A stretch of 55,805 nt of DNA from Streptomyces catenulae (GCF_000718015.1 NZ_JODY01000038.1:1-55805); one strand, 5' to 3'; shown: positions 9,350 to 19,253, counted from the first letter of the stretch. Numbers and translations: made by a program. Notes: generated from the sequence alone by a model not told the origin.

Positions 9350-9847
9350 TCAGAGCGCGTTCGCCGAGGCGCTCGCGGAGGGGGACGGGGCGCCGGTCGC
9401 CGCCCGTTCCACGAGCCCAGGGAAGGCTACGCCGCTGCCGCGCCAGCGCACCGCACGCACCGCCGCCTCCCGCAGCGCGGCGGCCGCGTCCGCCCGGCGC
9501 CGCTCGTCACCCGAGCGGACCAGCCCCGCGTAGACGGTGGCGAGCCGGTCCTCCAACTCGGCGGCGAGACGGACCGCGGCGGCGGCGTCCGGCACCGGGA
9601 AGGGCAACTCGTACGCGGCGGCCGCCGCGGCGGGGGTGCCGCCGAGGTCGCGCACCGTGCGGCGCAGCGCGTCGCGGCGCGCACGGTGGGCGTCGTACGC
9701 CTCGCGGGCCTCCTTGCGGCGGTCGTCGGTGATCCGGCCGCCGACCACGCCGTAGCCGTAGACGGCGGCGTGCTCGGCGGCGAGGGCGCTCTGCACGGCG
9801 GACAGCTGCGTGGGGCGGGCATCGGCGGGGCGCGGGGAGGGCGTCAC
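9350..9847 (-). CDS. Ferritin-like DUF4439 protein
   Basis: 165-aa helical protein matching the DUF4439 ferritin-like family: LSAVQSALAAEHAAVYGYG near the N-terminus, then a second long helix pair (KEAREAYDAHRARRDALR). Function is unknown. No signal peptide is seen, and the end is a Ser/Ala tail. The GTG at 9847 was chosen over ATG 9913 because a GAAGGA-like site sits about 13 nt upstream of it and the preceding residues are Pro-rich and not family-like. It lies 61 bp upstream of the APH-like gene on the same strand and downstream of a lipoprotein gene; the three may be co-transcribed. Confidence 0.7.
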   Translation of the reverse strand: MTPSPRPADARPTQLSAVQSALAAEHAAVYGYGVVGGRITDDRRKEAREAYDAHRARRDALRRTVRDLGGTPAAAAAAYELPFPVPDAAAAVRLAAELEDRLATVYAGLVRSGDERRRADAAAALREAAVRAVRWRGSGVAFPGLVERAATGAPSPSASASANAL

Positions 9848-9892
9848 GGGGCGGGCCTGTTCCTTCGGTGGGTGGGGGGAGTGTGCCGGGAC

Positions 9893-9963
9893 GGGGCACG
9901 GTCCGGTCCGCACGGTGCGGGCGCCCCGTGCGGACCGGAGCGGGGCCGTGCGGGCGGGCCAGG
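9893..9963. repeat. Short GTGCGG-type repeat block
   Basis: Several CGTGCGG/CCGCACGG units, including one CCCCGTGCG core and an imperfect inverted repeat ggtccg...cggacc, between the lipoprotein gene and the DUF4439 start. Same family as the blocks at 5.9 and 8.1 kb. Confidence 0.5.
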
Positions 9964-10004
9964 CGTCCGTCCGGTTCGGTGTGGTCCGGTGCGTACCGGC
10001 CGTC

Positions 10005-10640
10005 TCACCCGGCGGCGGTCAGCAGATACGCGTGGGCGGCACCGGCGGCGGCCACCGAGGCCAGCAGGCGGGCCAGGTCGGGCGGGGCGGTGCGCAGCGT
10101 GCGGGCGCGGGCATCGGCCAGGCGGCGCTCGGCGTCGGCCAGCGCGGCGCGCGCCGCCTTCTCGTCACCGGGCACCCCGGAGCCGGACGCGGCGGCCCCG
10201 TCGTCCGCCTTCTTCGACGCCGCGGCCTTCTGCGGCGCCTCGGCCTCCGGCGGTGCGCCGGACCCCGGCGAGGCGTCAGGTTTCCCGGAGGCGCCGGACG
10301 CCGACGGTCCGGCCGAACCCGTCGGTCCGCCGCCGGGGGAGGAGGCGCCGCCGGTGGGCCGGGCGCCGAACGCCTCCGCATGGCGCGCCACTTCGGCGCG
10401 GAGCGGCCCCAGGCGTGGCCCCAGGGCGGGATGGGCCGCGAGGGTCGCGTCGTAACGGGCCAGCAGGCGCGTGCTGTCGCCCGCCGCCGCGGCCCGCAGC
10501 CGCTCGGTGGCCGCCGTCTGCCGCGCACGGGGCGTCCCGGAGTCGTCGGAGCAGCCGCTCAGCAGGGGGGCGGCGCCCAGCACGGCGCCGGCCAGCAGGG
10601 TCGTTCTGCGCGTGAGCGCCACGTTCGGCACGTTCCACAT
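10005..10640 (-). CDS. Putative secreted lipoprotein
   Basis: 211 aa. The N-terminus has TRRTTLLAGAVLGAAPLLSGC, a lipoprotein signal with lipobox LSGC (Cys30); the TRRTTLL segment also resembles a twin-arginine signal. The mature part is Ala-rich with a Pro/Gly/Ser-rich low-complexity centre (about residues 95-150) and a helical end. Function unknown; a ferritin-like role cannot be shown. ATG 10640 has ggaag about 10 nt upstream; an alternative GTG lies 18 nt further in. It is divergent from rimP, with a 141-bp shared promoter region. Confidence 0.65.
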   Translation of the reverse strand: MWNVPNVALTRRTTLLAGAVLGAAPLLSGCSDDSGTPRARQTAATERLRAAAAGDSTRLLARYDATLAAHPALGPRLGPLRAEVARHAEAFGARPTGGASSPGGGPTGSAGPSASGASGKPDASPGSGAPPEAEAPQKAAASKKADDGAAASGSGVPGDEKAARAALADAERRLADARARTLRTAPPDLARLLASVAAAGAAHAYLLTAAG

Positions 10641-10781
10641 CCCGGGTCTTCCGTAGTGATCACCGCTGGCGAGCGTATCCGCGACCGGCCACCGAATCGT
10701 CAGTACCCCGCCGGAACAGATAGGCTTTGACCCGACACGCGACCTACCCACAACAGCACACGCGGCCGAGGAGTCACCCGG

Positions 10782-11324
10782 ATGAGCACCACCCAGAGCG
10801 AGAGGCTGCGCGGGCTGCTTGAACCGCTCGTCGCCGCGCGAGAGCTGGATCTGGAAGAGATCGACGTGACCCCCGCGGGCAAACGGCGGGTGCTGCGGGT
10901 CGTGGTGGATTCCGACGCGGGCGTCCAGCTCGACGAGTGCGCCGAGCTCAGCCGCGAGGTCTCGCAGGCGCTGGACGACTCCGACGTGATGGGCGGCGCC
11001 CCGTACACCCTTGAGGTCACCTCGCCCGGCGCCGACCGGCCGCTGACCGAGCTGCGGCACTACCGCCGCGCCGTCGGCCGGCTGATCAAGGCACAGCTGC
11101 GTGAGGGCGGCGAGCTGGTGGCCCGTATCCAGACGCTGGACGAGGACGGCCTCGACCTGGAGGTCCCGGGCGTCAAGGGCCGCAAACCGACCCAGCGGCG
11201 CCTCGCCTTCGACGAGATCGCCAAGGCGCGGGTCGAGCTGGAGTTCAACCGTAAGAGCGAGTCGTCCGGTCAGCGCGGTGCGCAGGACGACGAGAAGATC
11301 GACGAGAGTCAGGAGGAGGCGTAG
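10782..11324 (+). CDS. rimP: Ribosome maturation factor RimP
   Basis: Cytoplasmic assembly factor for the 30S subunit. 180 aa with the N-terminal domain ([24 protein letters not shown]), the conserved motif [14 protein letters not shown], and the C-terminal SH3-like domain; an acidic tail ([13 protein letters not shown]) extends it slightly. ATG with GAGGAG 8 nt upstream. First gene of the rimP-nusA operon; nusA starts 2 nt after its stop. A -10-like TAGGCT lies about 60 nt upstream in the divergent spacer. Confidence 0.95.
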   Translation: MSTTQSERLRGLLEPLVAARELDLEEIDVTPAGKRRVLRVVVDSDAGVQLDECAELSREVSQALDDSDVMGGAPYTLEVTSPGADRPLTELRHYRRAVGRLIKAQLREGGELVARIQTLDEDGLDLEVPGVKGRKPTQRRLAFDEIAKARVELEFNRKSESSGQRGAQDDEKIDESQEEA

Positions 11325-11326
11325 CC

Positions 11327-12319
11327 GTGGATATCGACATGAGTGCCCTGCGGGGTTTGGTGCGGGAGAAGGAGATCTCGTTCGACCTGCTGGTCGAGGC
11401 GATCGAGTCGGCCCTCCTCATCGCCTACCACCGTACCGACGGCAGCCGCCGTCAGGCGCGGGTGCAGCTGGACCGCGGCACCGGCCATGTGACGGTGTGG
11501 GCGAAGGAAGACGCGGCGGACCTGGAGCCGGGCGAGGAGCCCCGCGAGTTCGACGACACCCCGTCCGGCTTCGGCCGGATCGCGGCGACCACCGCCAAGC
11601 AGGTCATCCTGCAACGGCTGCGGGACGCCGAGGAGGAGATCACCTTCGGCGAGTTCGCCGGACGTGAGGGCGACGTCATCACCGGCGTCGTCCAGCAGGG
11701 CAAGGACCCCAAGAACGTCCTCGTGGACGTCGGTCCGATGGAGGCCATGCTCCCCGTGCAGGAGCAGGTCCCCGGCGAGGACTACTCGCACGGCACCCGG
11801 CTGCGGTCGTACGTCGTCCGCGTCGCCAAGGGCGTCCGCGGCCCGTCCGTGACGCTGTCGCGCACCCACCCCAACCTGGTGAAGAAGCTCTTCGCCATGG
11901 AGGTGCCGGAGATCGCCGACGGTTCCGTCGAGATCGCCGCCATCGCGCGCGAGGCCGGGCACCGTACGAAGATCGCGGTGCGCTCCACGCGCTCCGGGCT
12001 CAACGCCAAGGGCGCCTGCATCGGCCCCATGGGTGGCCGGGTGCGCGCGGTCATGGCCGAGCTGCACGGCGAGAAGATCGACATCGTGGACTGGTCCGAC
12101 GACCCGGCCGAACTGGTGGCGCACGCGCTGTCGCCGGCGCGGGTCAGCAAGGTCGAGGTCGTCGACCTCGCCGCGCGTTCCGCCCGGGTCACCGTCCCCG
12201 ACTACCAGCTGTCGCTGGCCATCGGCAAGGAGGGGCAGAACGCCCGCCTCGCCGCCCGGCTGACCGGCTGGCGTATCGACATCCGCCCGGACACCGAGCA
12301 GCAGGCCCCCCGGGACTGA
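11327..12319 (+). CDS. nusA: Transcription termination/antitermination factor NusA
   Basis: RNA polymerase-associated factor acting in pausing, termination and antitermination. 330 aa, the short actinobacterial form lacking the C-terminal acidic repeats of E. coli NusA. Order seen: N-terminal polymerase-binding domain, S1 domain ([23 protein letters not shown]), KH1 ([20 protein letters not shown]), and KH2 with the [16 protein letters not shown] signature. GTG at 11327 is the likely start (GGAGG just upstream inside rimP); ATG 11339 is possible. Coupled to rimP. Confidence 0.96.
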   Translation: MDIDMSALRGLVREKEISFDLLVEAIESALLIAYHRTDGSRRQARVQLDRGTGHVTVWAKEDAADLEPGEEPREFDDTPSGFGRIAATTAKQVILQRLRDAEEEITFGEFAGREGDVITGVVQQGKDPKNVLVDVGPMEAMLPVQEQVPGEDYSHGTRLRSYVVRVAKGVRGPSVTLSRTHPNLVKKLFAMEVPEIADGSVEIAAIAREAGHRTKIAVRSTRSGLNAKGACIGPMGGRVRAVMAELHGEKIDIVDWSDDPAELVAHALSPARVSKVEVVDLAARSARVTVPDYQLSLAIGKEGQNARLAARLTGWRIDIRPDTEQQAPRD

Positions 12320-12438
12320 GCCGCACGGCACGCCCCCGTACACCGCTCGGGAAATTGAGTGGTGCCGCGGGGGCCGACCGGGAATTCTGAGCAGTCGTCC
12401 GGCCTTTACCCCATCGGGATGAGGCCGGCGCGGGGAGG

Positions 12439-12450
12439 TAGACTAAAGCA
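12439..12450 (+). promoter_or_regulatory. Possible leaderless -10 box before ylxR
   Basis: TAGACT (12439-12444) fits TANNNT and ends 6 nt before the GTG of ylxR. A purine-rich ggggagg overlaps just upstream, so a normal Shine-Dalgarno reading remains possible. Confidence 0.35.
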
Positions 12451-12741
12451 GTGTCTGGCCGGACGCATGCCCGCGCATGCCCTGAGCGAACCTGTGTGGG
12501 ATGCCGGGAGCGAGCGGCCAAGGGCGATTTGCTGCGCATCGTGGCGATCGAGGGTGAGTGCACCCCCGATCCTCGCGGTACGCTGCCCGGCCGGGGTGCT
12601 CATGTGCACCCGACACGGGTCTGTCTCGACCTGGCGGTCCGCCGCCGGGCGTTCAACCGGGCCTTCCGGGGCCCGGGGCCGTTCGATGCAGCGGCCTTGC
12701 GGCAGTACATCGAAGGCGTCGAACAGCGGCCCGGGCAATAA
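12451..12741 (+). CDS. ylxR: YlxR family nucleic-acid-binding protein (DUF448)
   Basis: 96-aa protein of the YlxR/DUF448 family, always found between nusA and infB. The signature PERTCVGCRERAAKGDLLR and the GRGAHVHPTRVCLDLAVRR segment are clear. The family has been linked to RNA binding and, in Bacillus, to nucleoid-associated regulation; its role here is inferred from position. GTG start at 12451. The gap to infB (156 bp) contains short direct repeats gatgagtacgc and a small hairpin. Confidence 0.92.
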   Translation: MSGRTHARACPERTCVGCRERAAKGDLLRIVAIEGECTPDPRGTLPGRGAHVHPTRVCLDLAVRRRAFNRAFRGPGPFDAAALRQYIEGVEQRPGQ

Positions 12742-12897
12742 CGCACGAATGCACAGCGCACGGAAATCCCCGTGCGGTCAGGTACCTCGCGAGTCGGAAG
12801 TAGGTCGAGATTGCGATGAGCACTCGATGAGTACGCGATGAGTACGCCCATGAAGTAGCGACGGTCCGGTGGACAACCCGGACCTAGAAGGAGCGAA

Positions 12898-15800
12898 GTG
12901 GCTAAGGTCCGGGTATACGAACTCGCCAAGGAGTTCGGAGTGGAGAGCAAGGTCGTCATGGCCAAGCTCCAAGAACTTGGCGAATTCGTCCGATCGGCAT
13001 CCTCGACGATCGAGGCGCCGGTTGTTCGCAAGTTGACCGACGCTTTCCAGGCGGGTGGCGGCAGCGGCCGCGCCGCCGGTAAGCCCGCGGCGCCGCGCAA
13101 GGCAGCGCCCGCAAAGCCGTCCGCGCCCTCCCCGGCGCAGGCGGCCCGTCCGGCTGCCCCGAAGCCGGGCGCCCCCAAGCCCGGTGCGCCCAAGCCGGGC
13201 CCCGCGGCCCCGGCCGCGCCCGAGGCGCCCAAGAGCAGCGCACCCGCCCCGGGCCCGCGCCCGGCGCCGGCCCGTCCGGGCCCCAAGCCCGCTCCGGCCG
13301 CCCCCGCGCAGCCCGAGTTCCAGGCCCCGCCGTCCGCGCCCGCCGCACAGCCCGGCCCGCGCCCCGGCGCCACCCCCGGCCCCCGTCCGGCGCGCCCCGC
13401 GCCGCAGGGCGGCCAGGGTGGTCAGGGCCGCGGCAACGCCCCGCGTCCCGGTGGCGAGCGTGCCCCGCGTCCCGGCGGCGGCCGTCCGTCCGGCCCGCGT
13501 CCGGGCAACAACCCCTTCACCTCCGGTGGCTCCACGGGCATGGCCCGTCCGCAGGCCCCCCGTCCCGGTGGCGCGCCGCGCCCCGGTGGCCAGGGTGGTC
13601 CCGGTGGTCCCCGTCCGCAGGGCGGCGGCCAGGGTGGTCCCCGTCCCCAGGGTCAGGGCGGCGCCCGTCCGACCCCCGGTGGCATGCCCCGTCCGCAGGG
13701 TGCGGCCCCCGGCGGCGCCCCGCGTCCCGGCGGCGGTAACCGTCCGAACCCGGGCATGATGCCGCAGCGTCCGGCTGCCGGCCCGCGTCCGGGCCCCGGC
13801 GGCCGTGGCCCCGGCGGTGCCGGTCGTCCCGGTGGCGGCGGTCGTCCCGGTGGCGGCGGCGGCTTCGCCGGTCGTCCCGGTGGTGGCGGCGGTCGCCCGG
13901 GTGGCGGCGGCGGTTTCGCCGGTCGTCCCGGTGGCGGTGGCCCCGGTGGCGGCGGCTTCGGCGGTCGTCCCGGTTTCGGTGGCCGTCCCGGCGGCCCCGG
14001 TGGCCGTGGTGGCACACAGGGTGCGTTCGGTCGTCCCGGCGGTCCCGCGCGTCGCGGTCGTAAGTCGAAGCGGCAGCGTCGCCAGGAGTACGAGGCCATG
14101 CAGGCCCCGTCGGTGGGCGGCATCATGCTGCCGCGCGGCAACGGCGCGAAGGTTCGCCTCTCGCGTGGTGCCTCGCTGACCGACTTCGCCGAGAAGATCA
14201 ACGCGAACCCGGCCTCGCTGGTCCAGGTCATGCTGAACCTCGGCGAGATGGTGACCGCGACCCAGTCCGTCTCCGACGAGACGCTGGAGCTGCTCGCCGG
14301 CGAGATGAACTACGTCGTCGAGATCGTCAGCCCGGAGGAGGAGGACCGCGAGCTGCTCGAGTCCTTCGACATCGAGTTCGGCGAGGACGAGGGCGGCGAG
14401 GAGATGCTCGTCGCGCGTCCGCCGGTCGTGACCGTCATGGGTCACGTCGACCACGGTAAGACCCGACTGCTGGACGCGATCCGCAAGACGAACGTCATCG
14501 CGGGCGAGGCCGGCGGCATCACGCAGCACATCGGTGCGTACCAGGTCTCCACCGAGGTCAACGACGAAGAGCGGCGCATCACCTTCATCGACACCCCCGG
14601 TCACGAGGCGTTCACCGCCATGCGTGCCCGTGGTGCCAAGTCGACCGACATCGCGATCCTCGTGGTGGCGGCCAACGACGGTGTCATGCCGCAGACGATC
14701 GAGGCCCTGAACCACGCCAAGGCGGCCGATGTGCCGATCGTGGTCGCGGTCAACAAGATCGACGTCGAGGGCGCCGACCCGACCAAGGTGCGCGGTCAGC
14801 TCACCGAGTTCGGTCTGGTGGCCGAGGAGTACGGCGGCGACACCATGTTCGTCGACATCTCCGCCCGCCAGGGCACCAACATCGAGCAGCTGCTCGAGGC
14901 CGTGGTCCTGACCGCGGACGCCTCGCTCGACCTGCGCGCCAACGCGGAGCAGGACGCGCAGGGCATCGCGATCGAGGCCCACCTCGACCGTGGCCGCGGC
15001 GCCGTGGCGACCGTCCTGGTCCAGCGCGGCACCCTGCGTGTCGGCGAGACCATGGTCGTCGGCGACGCCTACGGCCGCGTCCGCGCCATGCTCGACGACA
15101 AGGGCAACAACGTCGAGGAAGCGGGTCCGTCGACCCCCGTCCTGGTCCTGGGTCTCACCAACGTCCCCGGCGCCGGCGACAACTTCCTCGTCGTCGACGA
15201 GGACCGTACGGCCCGCCAGATCGCCGAGAAGCGCGCGGCGCGCGAGCGCAACGCCGCCTTCGCCAAGCGCACCCGCCGGGTGTCCCTCGAGGACCTCGAC
15301 AAGGTGCTCAAGGCGGGCGAGGTGCAGCAGCTCAACCTCATCATCAAGGGCGACGCGTCCGGTTCGGTCGAGGCCCTGGAGTCCTCGCTGCTCCAGCTCG
15401 ACGTCGGCGAAGAGGTCGACATCCGGGTGCTGCACCGCGGCGTCGGTGCGGTCACGGAGTCCGACATCAACCTGGCGTCCGGCTCCGACGCGATCGTCAT
15501 CGGCTTCAACGTGCGCGCCGAAGGCCGTGCCACGCAGATGGCCGACCGCGAGGGCGTCGACGTCCGGTACTACTCGGTCATCTACCAGGCGATCGAGGAG
15601 ATCGAGGCGGCCCTCAAGGGCATGCTCAAGCCGGAGTACGAGGAGGTCGAGCTCGGTACCGCGGAGATCCGCGAGATCTTCCGCTCGTCCAAGCTCGGCA
15701 ACATCGCGGGTGTCCTCATCCGCTCCGGCGAGGTCAAGCGCAACACCAAGGCGCGCCTCATCCGCGACGGCAAGGTGGTCGCGGAGGACCTCACGATTCA

Positions 15801-15939
15801 GGGCCTGCGCCGCTTCAAGGACGACGTCACCGAGATTCGCGAAGGTTTCGAGGGCGGTATCAACCTCGGCAACTACAACGACATCAAGATCGACGACGTC
15901 ATCGCGACGTACGAGATGCGCGAGAAGCCGCGCGGCTGA
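12898..15939 (+). CDS. infB: Translation initiation factor IF-2
   Basis: GTPase that places initiator tRNA on the 30S subunit. 1013 aa. Domains in order: an IF2_N module (1-52, [18 protein letters not shown]), a very long Pro/Ala/Gly linker (about 53-390) ending in GRPGG and [10 protein letters not shown] repeats and a basic [17 protein letters not shown] stretch, a second IF2_N (about 405-460), the G domain with G1 GHVDHGKT (515-522), G3 DTPGHE and G4 NKID, then domains II-IV. The linker is typical of actinobacteria but unusually rich in Gly-Arg repeats. GTG start; AGAAGGAG ends 4 nt before it. Downstream genes follow in the same direction. Confidence 0.97.
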   Translation: MAKVRVYELAKEFGVESKVVMAKLQELGEFVRSASSTIEAPVVRKLTDAFQAGGGSGRAAGKPAAPRKAAPAKPSAPSPAQAARPAAPKPGAPKPGAPKPGPAAPAAPEAPKSSAPAPGPRPAPARPGPKPAPAAPAQPEFQAPPSAPAAQPGPRPGATPGPRPARPAPQGGQGGQGRGNAPRPGGERAPRPGGGRPSGPRPGNNPFTSGGSTGMARPQAPRPGGAPRPGGQGGPGGPRPQGGGQGGPRPQGQGGARPTPGGMPRPQGAAPGGAPRPGGGNRPNPGMMPQRPAAGPRPGPGGRGPGGAGRPGGGGRPGGGGGFAGRPGGGGGRPGGGGGFAGRPGGGGPGGGGFGGRPGFGGRPGGPGGRGGTQGAFGRPGGPARRGRKSKRQRRQEYEAMQAPSVGGIMLPRGNGAKVRLSRGASLTDFAEKINANPASLVQVMLNLGEMVTATQSVSDETLELLAGEMNYVVEIVSPEEEDRELLESFDIEFGEDEGGEEMLVARPPVVTVMGHVDHGKTRLLDAIRKTNVIAGEAGGITQHIGAYQVSTEVNDEERRITFIDTPGHEAFTAMRARGAKSTDIAILVVAANDGVMPQTIEALNHAKAADVPIVVAVNKIDVEGADPTKVRGQLTEFGLVAEEYGGDTMFVDISARQGTNIEQLLEAVVLTADASLDLRANAEQDAQGIAIEAHLDRGRGAVATVLVQRGTLRVGETMVVGDAYGRVRAMLDDKGNNVEEAGPSTPVLVLGLTNVPGAGDNFLVVDEDRTARQIAEKRAARERNAAFAKRTRRVSLEDLDKVLKAGEVQQLNLIIKGDASGSVEALESSLLQLDVGEEVDIRVLHRGVGAVTESDINLASGSDAIVIGFNVRAEGRATQMADREGVDVRYYSVIYQAIEEIEAALKGMLKPEYEEVELGTAEIREIFRSSKLGNIAGVLIRSGEVKRNTKARLIRDGKVVAEDLTIQGLRRFKDDVTEIREGFEGGINLGNYNDIKIDDVIATYEMREKPRG
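13838..13995 (+). repeat. In-frame GRPGGGG-type repeats within infB
   Basis: Tandem, imperfect repeats of about 30-45 bp encode [18 protein letters not shown] units. They conserve frame and explain the low-complexity linker of IF-2. Confidence 0.7.
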
Positions 15940-15964
15940 TCACGTAGCGCACTGTCCGCGCGGA

Positions 15965-15991
15965 GCCCGGCCCCCTTCGGGGCGGCCGGGC
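15965..15991 (+). terminator. Hairpin after infB
   Basis: Stem gcccggc/gccgggc (15965-15971 with 15985-15991), with C4 facing G4 inside. Only moderate, so read-through to ylxP is likely. Confidence 0.45.
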
Positions 15992-16112
15992 GGCGGGCGG
16001 ACCCGGGGCCGGTCGGCGGAGCGTTATTTCCGTCGATCGGCCCCGGCCGTTGCGTGTACGGTGCGAGGGACTCGCGATTCCGAGGCCCCACGGGTGGCTC
16101 TACCCGTCGTAC

Positions 16113-16412
16113 ATGTACGTAGGAACACTCTCCTTCGACCTGCTTCTCGGCGACGTACGGTCGCTCAAGGAGAAGCGCTCCGTCGTCCGCCCGATCGTCG
16201 CCGAGCTGCACCGCAAGTACGCGGTGAGCGTCGCGGAGGTCGGGGACCAGGATCTGCACCGCCGGGCCACCATCGGCCTCGCGGTGGTCTCCGGGGACAC
16301 GGGGCATGTCACCGAGGTGATGGACCGCTGCGAGCGCCTGGTCGCCGCACGGCCCGAAGTGGAGTTGCTGTCGGTCCGCCGACGGCTGCACGGCGACGAC
16401 GACTGGTCATGA
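16113..16412 (+). CDS. ylxP: YlxP family protein (DUF503)
   Basis: 99-aa member of the DUF503/YlxP family found beside infB and rbfA: MYVGTLSFDLLLGDVRSLKEKRSVVRPIV, then the conserved SVAEVGDQDLHRRATIGLAVVS. Biochemical function is not established; position suggests a role near ribosome biogenesis. ATG 16113 matches the family start; the same frame is open back to 16050 but the extra residues are not conserved. Confidence 0.9.
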   Translation: MYVGTLSFDLLLGDVRSLKEKRSVVRPIVAELHRKYAVSVAEVGDQDLHRRATIGLAVVSGDTGHVTEVMDRCERLVAARPEVELLSVRRRLHGDDDWS

Positions 16413-16473
16413 CGACCGGGCGGACGGACGCCGGTGGAAGCACAATTGTGGAAGATACGAAGGAGACGGACCA

Positions 16474-16929
16474 GTGGCCGACAATGCGCGGGCGAAGAAG
16501 CTGGCGGACCTCATCCGGGAGGTGGTCGCCCAGAAGCTGCAGCGTGGCATCAAGGACCCGCGGCTCGGCACGCACGTGACCATCACGGACACCCGGGTCA
16601 CCGGCGACCTGCGGGAGGCGACGGTCTTCTACACGGTGTACGGCGACGACGAGGACCGGGCCAGCGCCGCCGCGGGCCTGGAGAGCGCCAAGGGCATCCT
16701 GCGCTCGGCGGTCGGCGCCGCGGCCGGGACGAAGTTCACGCCGACTCTGACGTTCGTCGCGGACGCCCTGCCGGAGAACGCCAAGACGATCGAGGACCTG
16801 CTGGACAAGGCACGGGCCTCGGACGCCAAGGTGCGGGAGGTGTCGTCGGGCGCGCAGTACGCCGGTGAGGCCGACCCGTACCGCAAGCCGGGCGACGACG
16901 AGGACGACGAGGGCGCAGCCGCAGAATGA
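16474..16929 (+). CDS. rbfA: 30S ribosome-binding factor A
   Basis: Assembly factor for 16S rRNA maturation and cold tolerance. 151 aa with a single KH-type fold: ARAKKLADLIREVVAQKLQRG, DPRLG, VTITDTRVTGDLREATVFYTV. The acidic tail (GDDEDDEGAAAE) is common in Streptomyces. GTG 16474 with GGAGAC about 9 nt upstream. The stop overlaps the truB start (4 bp), so the two are coupled. Confidence 0.95.
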   Translation: MADNARAKKLADLIREVVAQKLQRGIKDPRLGTHVTITDTRVTGDLREATVFYTVYGDDEDRASAAAGLESAKGILRSAVGAAAGTKFTPTLTFVADALPENAKTIEDLLDKARASDAKVREVSSGAQYAGEADPYRKPGDDEDDEGAAAE

Positions 16930-17852
16930 AGCGTAAGAACACCGGGCCGGACGGTCTTGTCATCGTCGACAAGCCGTCCGGCTTCACGTCGCACGACGTC
17001 GTGGCGAAGATGCGGGGCATGGCGCGGACGCGCCGGGTCGGCCACGCCGGGACCCTGGACCCGATGGCGACGGGCGTCCTCGTCCTCGGCATCGAGCGGG
17101 CCACCAAGCTGCTGGGGCACCTCGCGCTGACGGAGAAGGAGTACGTCGGCACGGTGCGGCTCGGGCAGACCACCGTCACCGATGACGCGGAGGGCGAGAT
17201 CACCGCGTCGAAGGCGGCGCACGGCCTGGCGCGGGAGGACATCGACGCGGGCGTCGCGGAGCTGTCCGGCGCGATCATGCAGGTGCCGTCGAAGGTCAGC
17301 GCCATCAAGATCGACGGCAAGCGCTCGTACTCGCGGGTGCGGAACGGCGAGGACGTCGAGATCCCGGCCCGGCCGGTGACCGTCTCGTCGTTCGTCGTCC
17401 ACTCCGTGCACGAGGCCGAGGCGGAGGACGGCACCCCGGTGACCGACCTGCTGGTCTCGGTCACCTGCTCCTCGGGGACGTACATCCGCGCCCTCGCCCG
17501 GGACCTGGGCGCGGGGCTGGGCGTGGGCGGGCATCTGACGGCGCTGCGGCGCACCCGCGTCGGGCCGTACAAGCTCGACCGGGCGCGGACCCTGGAGCAG
17601 TTGCAGGGCGCGGTGGACGACACCGAGGGCGCCGGGTTGCCGGTGATGCCGATCGGTGAGGCGGCGGCCGCTGCCTTCACCCGGTGGGACGTCACCGCGT
17701 CGCAGTCCCGGCTGCTGATGAACGGCGCGCGGATCCCGATGCCGCTGTTCGAGACCGACGGTCCGGTCGCGGCGTTCGACCCGGACGGCACCTTCCTCGC
17801 CCTGGTGGAGAACCAGGGCGGCCGGGCCAAGAGCCTGGCGGTGTTCGCCTAG
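16926..17852 (+). CDS. truB: tRNA pseudouridine(55) synthase TruB
   Basis: Forms pseudouridine 55 in the T-loop of tRNAs. 308 aa. The catalytic Asp is in GHAGTLDPMATGVL; also seen are SKVSAIKIDGKRSYSRVR and a C-terminal PUA-like region. The ATG overlaps the rbfA stop. After its stop comes a 450-bp repeat-rich spacer before ribF, which is normally much closer. Confidence 0.96.
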   Translation: MKRKNTGPDGLVIVDKPSGFTSHDVVAKMRGMARTRRVGHAGTLDPMATGVLVLGIERATKLLGHLALTEKEYVGTVRLGQTTVTDDAEGEITASKAAHGLAREDIDAGVAELSGAIMQVPSKVSAIKIDGKRSYSRVRNGEDVEIPARPVTVSSFVVHSVHEAEAEDGTPVTDLLVSVTCSSGTYIRALARDLGAGLGVGGHLTALRRTRVGPYKLDRARTLEQLQGAVDDTEGAGLPVMPIGEAAAAAFTRWDVTASQSRLLMNGARIPMPLFETDGPVAAFDPDGTFLALVENQGGRAKSLAVFA

Positions 17853-18305
17853 AGCGGACGGGACCGTGCGGGGCCTGTGCGGCCCGGTACGGGGTGATCG
17901 GGGAGCCGGTCCGGAGCTTCGGCTGCGGGCCGGCTCTTGGCTTGGGGGAGGGGTGGGGCCGGCGGCGTTCTGTGGAGGCGGGGCGTGGGGCGGGGGCCCC
18001 ATGCGGGCGCGCCCCGTGCGCTGCCTCCGTCCGGCCTGTGCGGGGCCCCGTGCGGAGGTCCGGGGCGGGCCCCGGCCGCGCCCCGTGCGGCGGGCCCCAT
18101 GCGCCTCTCGCGGGGTGCCCCATGCGTGCGGCGCGGGGCGCCCCATGCGTGCGCCCTCATGGGCTCGGGGCGTGCGCCCCGGGGGCTCCGGGGCGGTGAG
18201 GCCACCCTTCTCGGGTGGCGGGGGGCCCGGCATGGCAGTCTTAGACCTGCGTCATGCCGAATTGACGCAGTGGACGGACAAGAGTTCGGGCGAGGAGCGG
18301 GCACA
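17853..18305. repeat. Repeat-rich spacer between truB and ribF
   Basis: 453 bp without a supported gene. Between about 17990 and 18172 there are at least seven CCCC(A/G)TGCG cores separated by 15-35 bp. A 7-bp hairpin (18201-18207 with 18213-18219) and an inverted repeat (18247-18270) follow before the ribF ribosome binding site. Confidence 0.6.
18247..18270. promoter_or_regulatory. Inverted repeat upstream of ribF
   Basis: Perfect 8-bp arms ctgcgtca (18247-18254) and tgacgcag (18263-18270) around 8 nt, 36 nt before the ribF start. A -10-like ttagac overlaps at 18241-18246. Could be an operator or a leader hairpin; no FMN riboswitch sequence is seen. Confidence 0.35.
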
Positions 18306-19253
18306 GTGCAGCGCTGGCGTGGCTTGGAGGACATTCCCGAGGGCTGGGGGCGCAGCGTCGTCACCATCGGCTCGTACGACGGAGTGCACCGCGGCCACCA
18401 ATTGATCATCGGTGAGACCGTCGCGCGCGCCCGGGAGCTGGGGATTCCCGCGGTGGTCGTCACCTTCGACCCGCACCCCAGCGAGGTCGTCCGCCCCGGT
18501 ACCCATCCGCCGCTGCTCGCCCCGCACCACCGGCGCGCGGAGCTGATGGGGGAGCTGGGCGTCGACGCCGTTCTGGTGCTGCCGTTCACCCGGGAGTTCT
18601 CGCAGCTGGCGCCCGCCGACTTCGTGGCGAAGGTGCTGGCCGACAAGTTGCATGCGCGGGTCGTCGTCGAGGGCCCCAACTTCCGCTTCGGGCACAAGGC
18701 CAAGGGCACCGTCGAGACCCTCGCCGAGCTGGGCGTCGCCCACGGCTTCACGGTCGAGGTCGTCGACCTCGTGGAGCGGGGCTCGGTGGGCGGCGGGGTG
18801 CCGTTCTCGTCCACGCTCACCCGTCGGCTGGTCGCCGAGGGCGACGTCGCGGGCGCGGCGGAGGTCCTGGGGCGGCCGCACCGTGTCGAGGGCGTCGTCG
18901 TCCGTGGCGCGCAGCGCGGACGCGAACTGGGCTTCCCCACCGCCAACGTGGAGACGCTGCCGCACACCGCGATCCCGGCGGACGGGGTCTACGCGGGGCT
19001 GCTGCACGTCGAGGGCGAGGCGATGCCCGCCGCCGTATCGGTGGGCACCAACCCGCAGTTCGACGGGAAGACCCGCACCGTCGAGGCGTACGCGATCGAC
19101 CGCGTGGGGCTGGACCTGTACGGGCTGCACGTCGCGGTGGACTTCCTCGCGTACATCCGCGGCCAGGAGAAGTTCGCCACGCTCGACGCGCTGCTGGAGC
19201 GGATGGCGATCGATGTGAAGCAGGCACGTGAGCTGATCGCCGCGGCGGGCTGA
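18306..19253 (+). CDS. ribF: Bifunctional riboflavin kinase/FAD synthetase
   Basis: Makes FMN from riboflavin and FAD from FMN in the cytoplasm. 315 aa. The N-terminal nucleotidyltransferase has GSYDGVHRGHQ and VTFDPHPSEVV; the C-terminal kinase has GRELGFPTANV and GVYAG. GTG 18306 has GAGGAG about 10 nt upstream; the frame is open upstream into the repeat spacer, but that part shows no family sequence. In many bacteria ribF adjoins rpsO; here a 25-kb ESX locus intervenes. Confidence 0.95.
   Translation: MQRWRGLEDIPEGWGRSVVTIGSYDGVHRGHQLIIGETVARARELGIPAVVVTFDPHPSEVVRPGTHPPLLAPHHRRAELMGELGVDAVLVLPFTREFSQLAPADFVAKVLADKLHARVVVEGPNFRFGHKAKGTVETLAELGVAHGFTVEVVDLVERGSVGGGVPFSSTLTRRLVAEGDVAGAAEVLGRPHRVEGVVVRGAQRGRELGFPTANVETLPHTAIPADGVYAGLLHVEGEAMPAAVSVGTNPQFDGKTRTVEAYAIDRVGLDLYGLHVAVDFLAYIRGQEKFATLDALLERMAIDVKQARELIAAAG

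Noticed and set aside
12778..15435. An 885-codon open frame on the minus strand
   Set aside because: Antisense to infB; composition reflects the complement of a Gly/Pro-rich, GC3-biased gene.
18241..18305. FMN riboswitch before ribF
   Set aside because: None of the conserved FMN-element boxes are present; only an 8-bp inverted repeat is seen.
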